Origin: Sipunculus nudus
Taxonomy: Eukaryota > Annelida > Sipuncula > Golfingiida > Sipunculidae
Reading direction: 5' to 3'
Assembly (NCBI GenBank): GCA_026874595.1
Contig: CM049316.1
Span: 67,296,676-67,360,675, forward strand
Length of the DNA: 64,000 bases
In this document: piece by piece, positions 63,963 through 64,000 of the stretch
Numbering within the stretch: position 1 is the first letter of the stretch
Layout of the letters: each line of letters opens with the position of its first letter
Translations under genes and position numbers: made by a program
The notes under the pieces: generated by a model
Databases searched by the model: none
The model's input: the letters and a program-made list of their open reading frames with translations, nothing else
Told to the model about the DNA's origin: nothing

Positions 63963-64000
63963 GAATCGGATTTTTTTATCTCCATTACAAAATATATGTT

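Larger units (their letters stand above)
49908..64000 (-). other. Probable RGK intron or upstream region, right end open
   Basis: Upstream of the 49.8-kb exon the gene needs at least one more coding exon with the P-loop GxxxxGK[ST], ending in phase 1. I read the minus strand here for G-[VLI]-G-K-[ST] codons and found only isolated hits next to stops. The missing exon is therefore probably beyond 64000. 53000-53230, 53700-55160, 56600-57640, 60150-60690 and 61450-61990 hold nothing recognisable except short SSRs. Confidence 0.5.

Overview
This is a eukaryotic nuclear window, AT-rich and about 97% non-coding. It is dominated by (TA)n, (CT)n and poly-G/C microsatellites and by short non-autonomous transposons. 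Several repeats have the layout described for bivalve pearl/HINE elements (tandem core repeats, then a tetranucleotide microsatellite, then a terminal hairpin), and there are tRNA-derived SINEs. I infer a marine lophotrochozoan, most likely a mollusc. Composition alone does not prove this.

One protein-coding gene can be supported. It is on the minus strand and very spread out. Three exons (49822-49907, 28101-28278 and 15269-15540) have good GT/AG borders and splice phases that fit (1->0, 0->1, 1->stop). Together they give about 177 residues of an RGK-family small GTPase (Rad/Gem/Rem/Kir type). The part covers the DGE-containing strand, strand beta4, the NKxD motif, the G5 region and the full C-terminal extension without a CaaX box. 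The introns are 21.5 kb and 12.6 kb. The exon or exons with the P-loop were not found before position 64000 and are probably outside the window.

Region by region. 1-15.2 kb lies downstream of the gene: AT microsatellites, two hAT-type MITEs with perfect 8-bp target duplications (3993-4460, 10094-10537), a TIR-bounded 1.9-kb segment with exon-like islands (5399-7314), a LINE reverse-transcriptase scrap (8204-8350) broken by an LTR (8352-9046), and degenerate GAGTCC minisatellites. 15.3-28.1 kb is an intron holding a third hAT MITE, a perfect hairpin, an 18-bp minisatellite, a long CT tract and pearl-like repeats. 28.3-49.8 kb is an intron holding an inverted GC-rich repeat, SINE pieces, a pearl-like element with seven ~180-bp cores and, fused to it, a 2.1-kb segment in three nearly identical tandem copies (35.67-41.97 kb). 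49.9-64 kb is intron or upstream sequence with SINEs, a 1.3-kb dispersed duplication, a second pearl-like element (57.95-59.29 kb), an old duplicated segment and a second copy of the LTR at the right edge (63220-63962).

I saw no clustered multi-gene system, CRISPR array, rRNA or intact tRNA gene. The most interesting items are the divergent RGK GTPase, the recent 2.1-kb triplication inside its intron, and the repeat families that can be defined from their ends.
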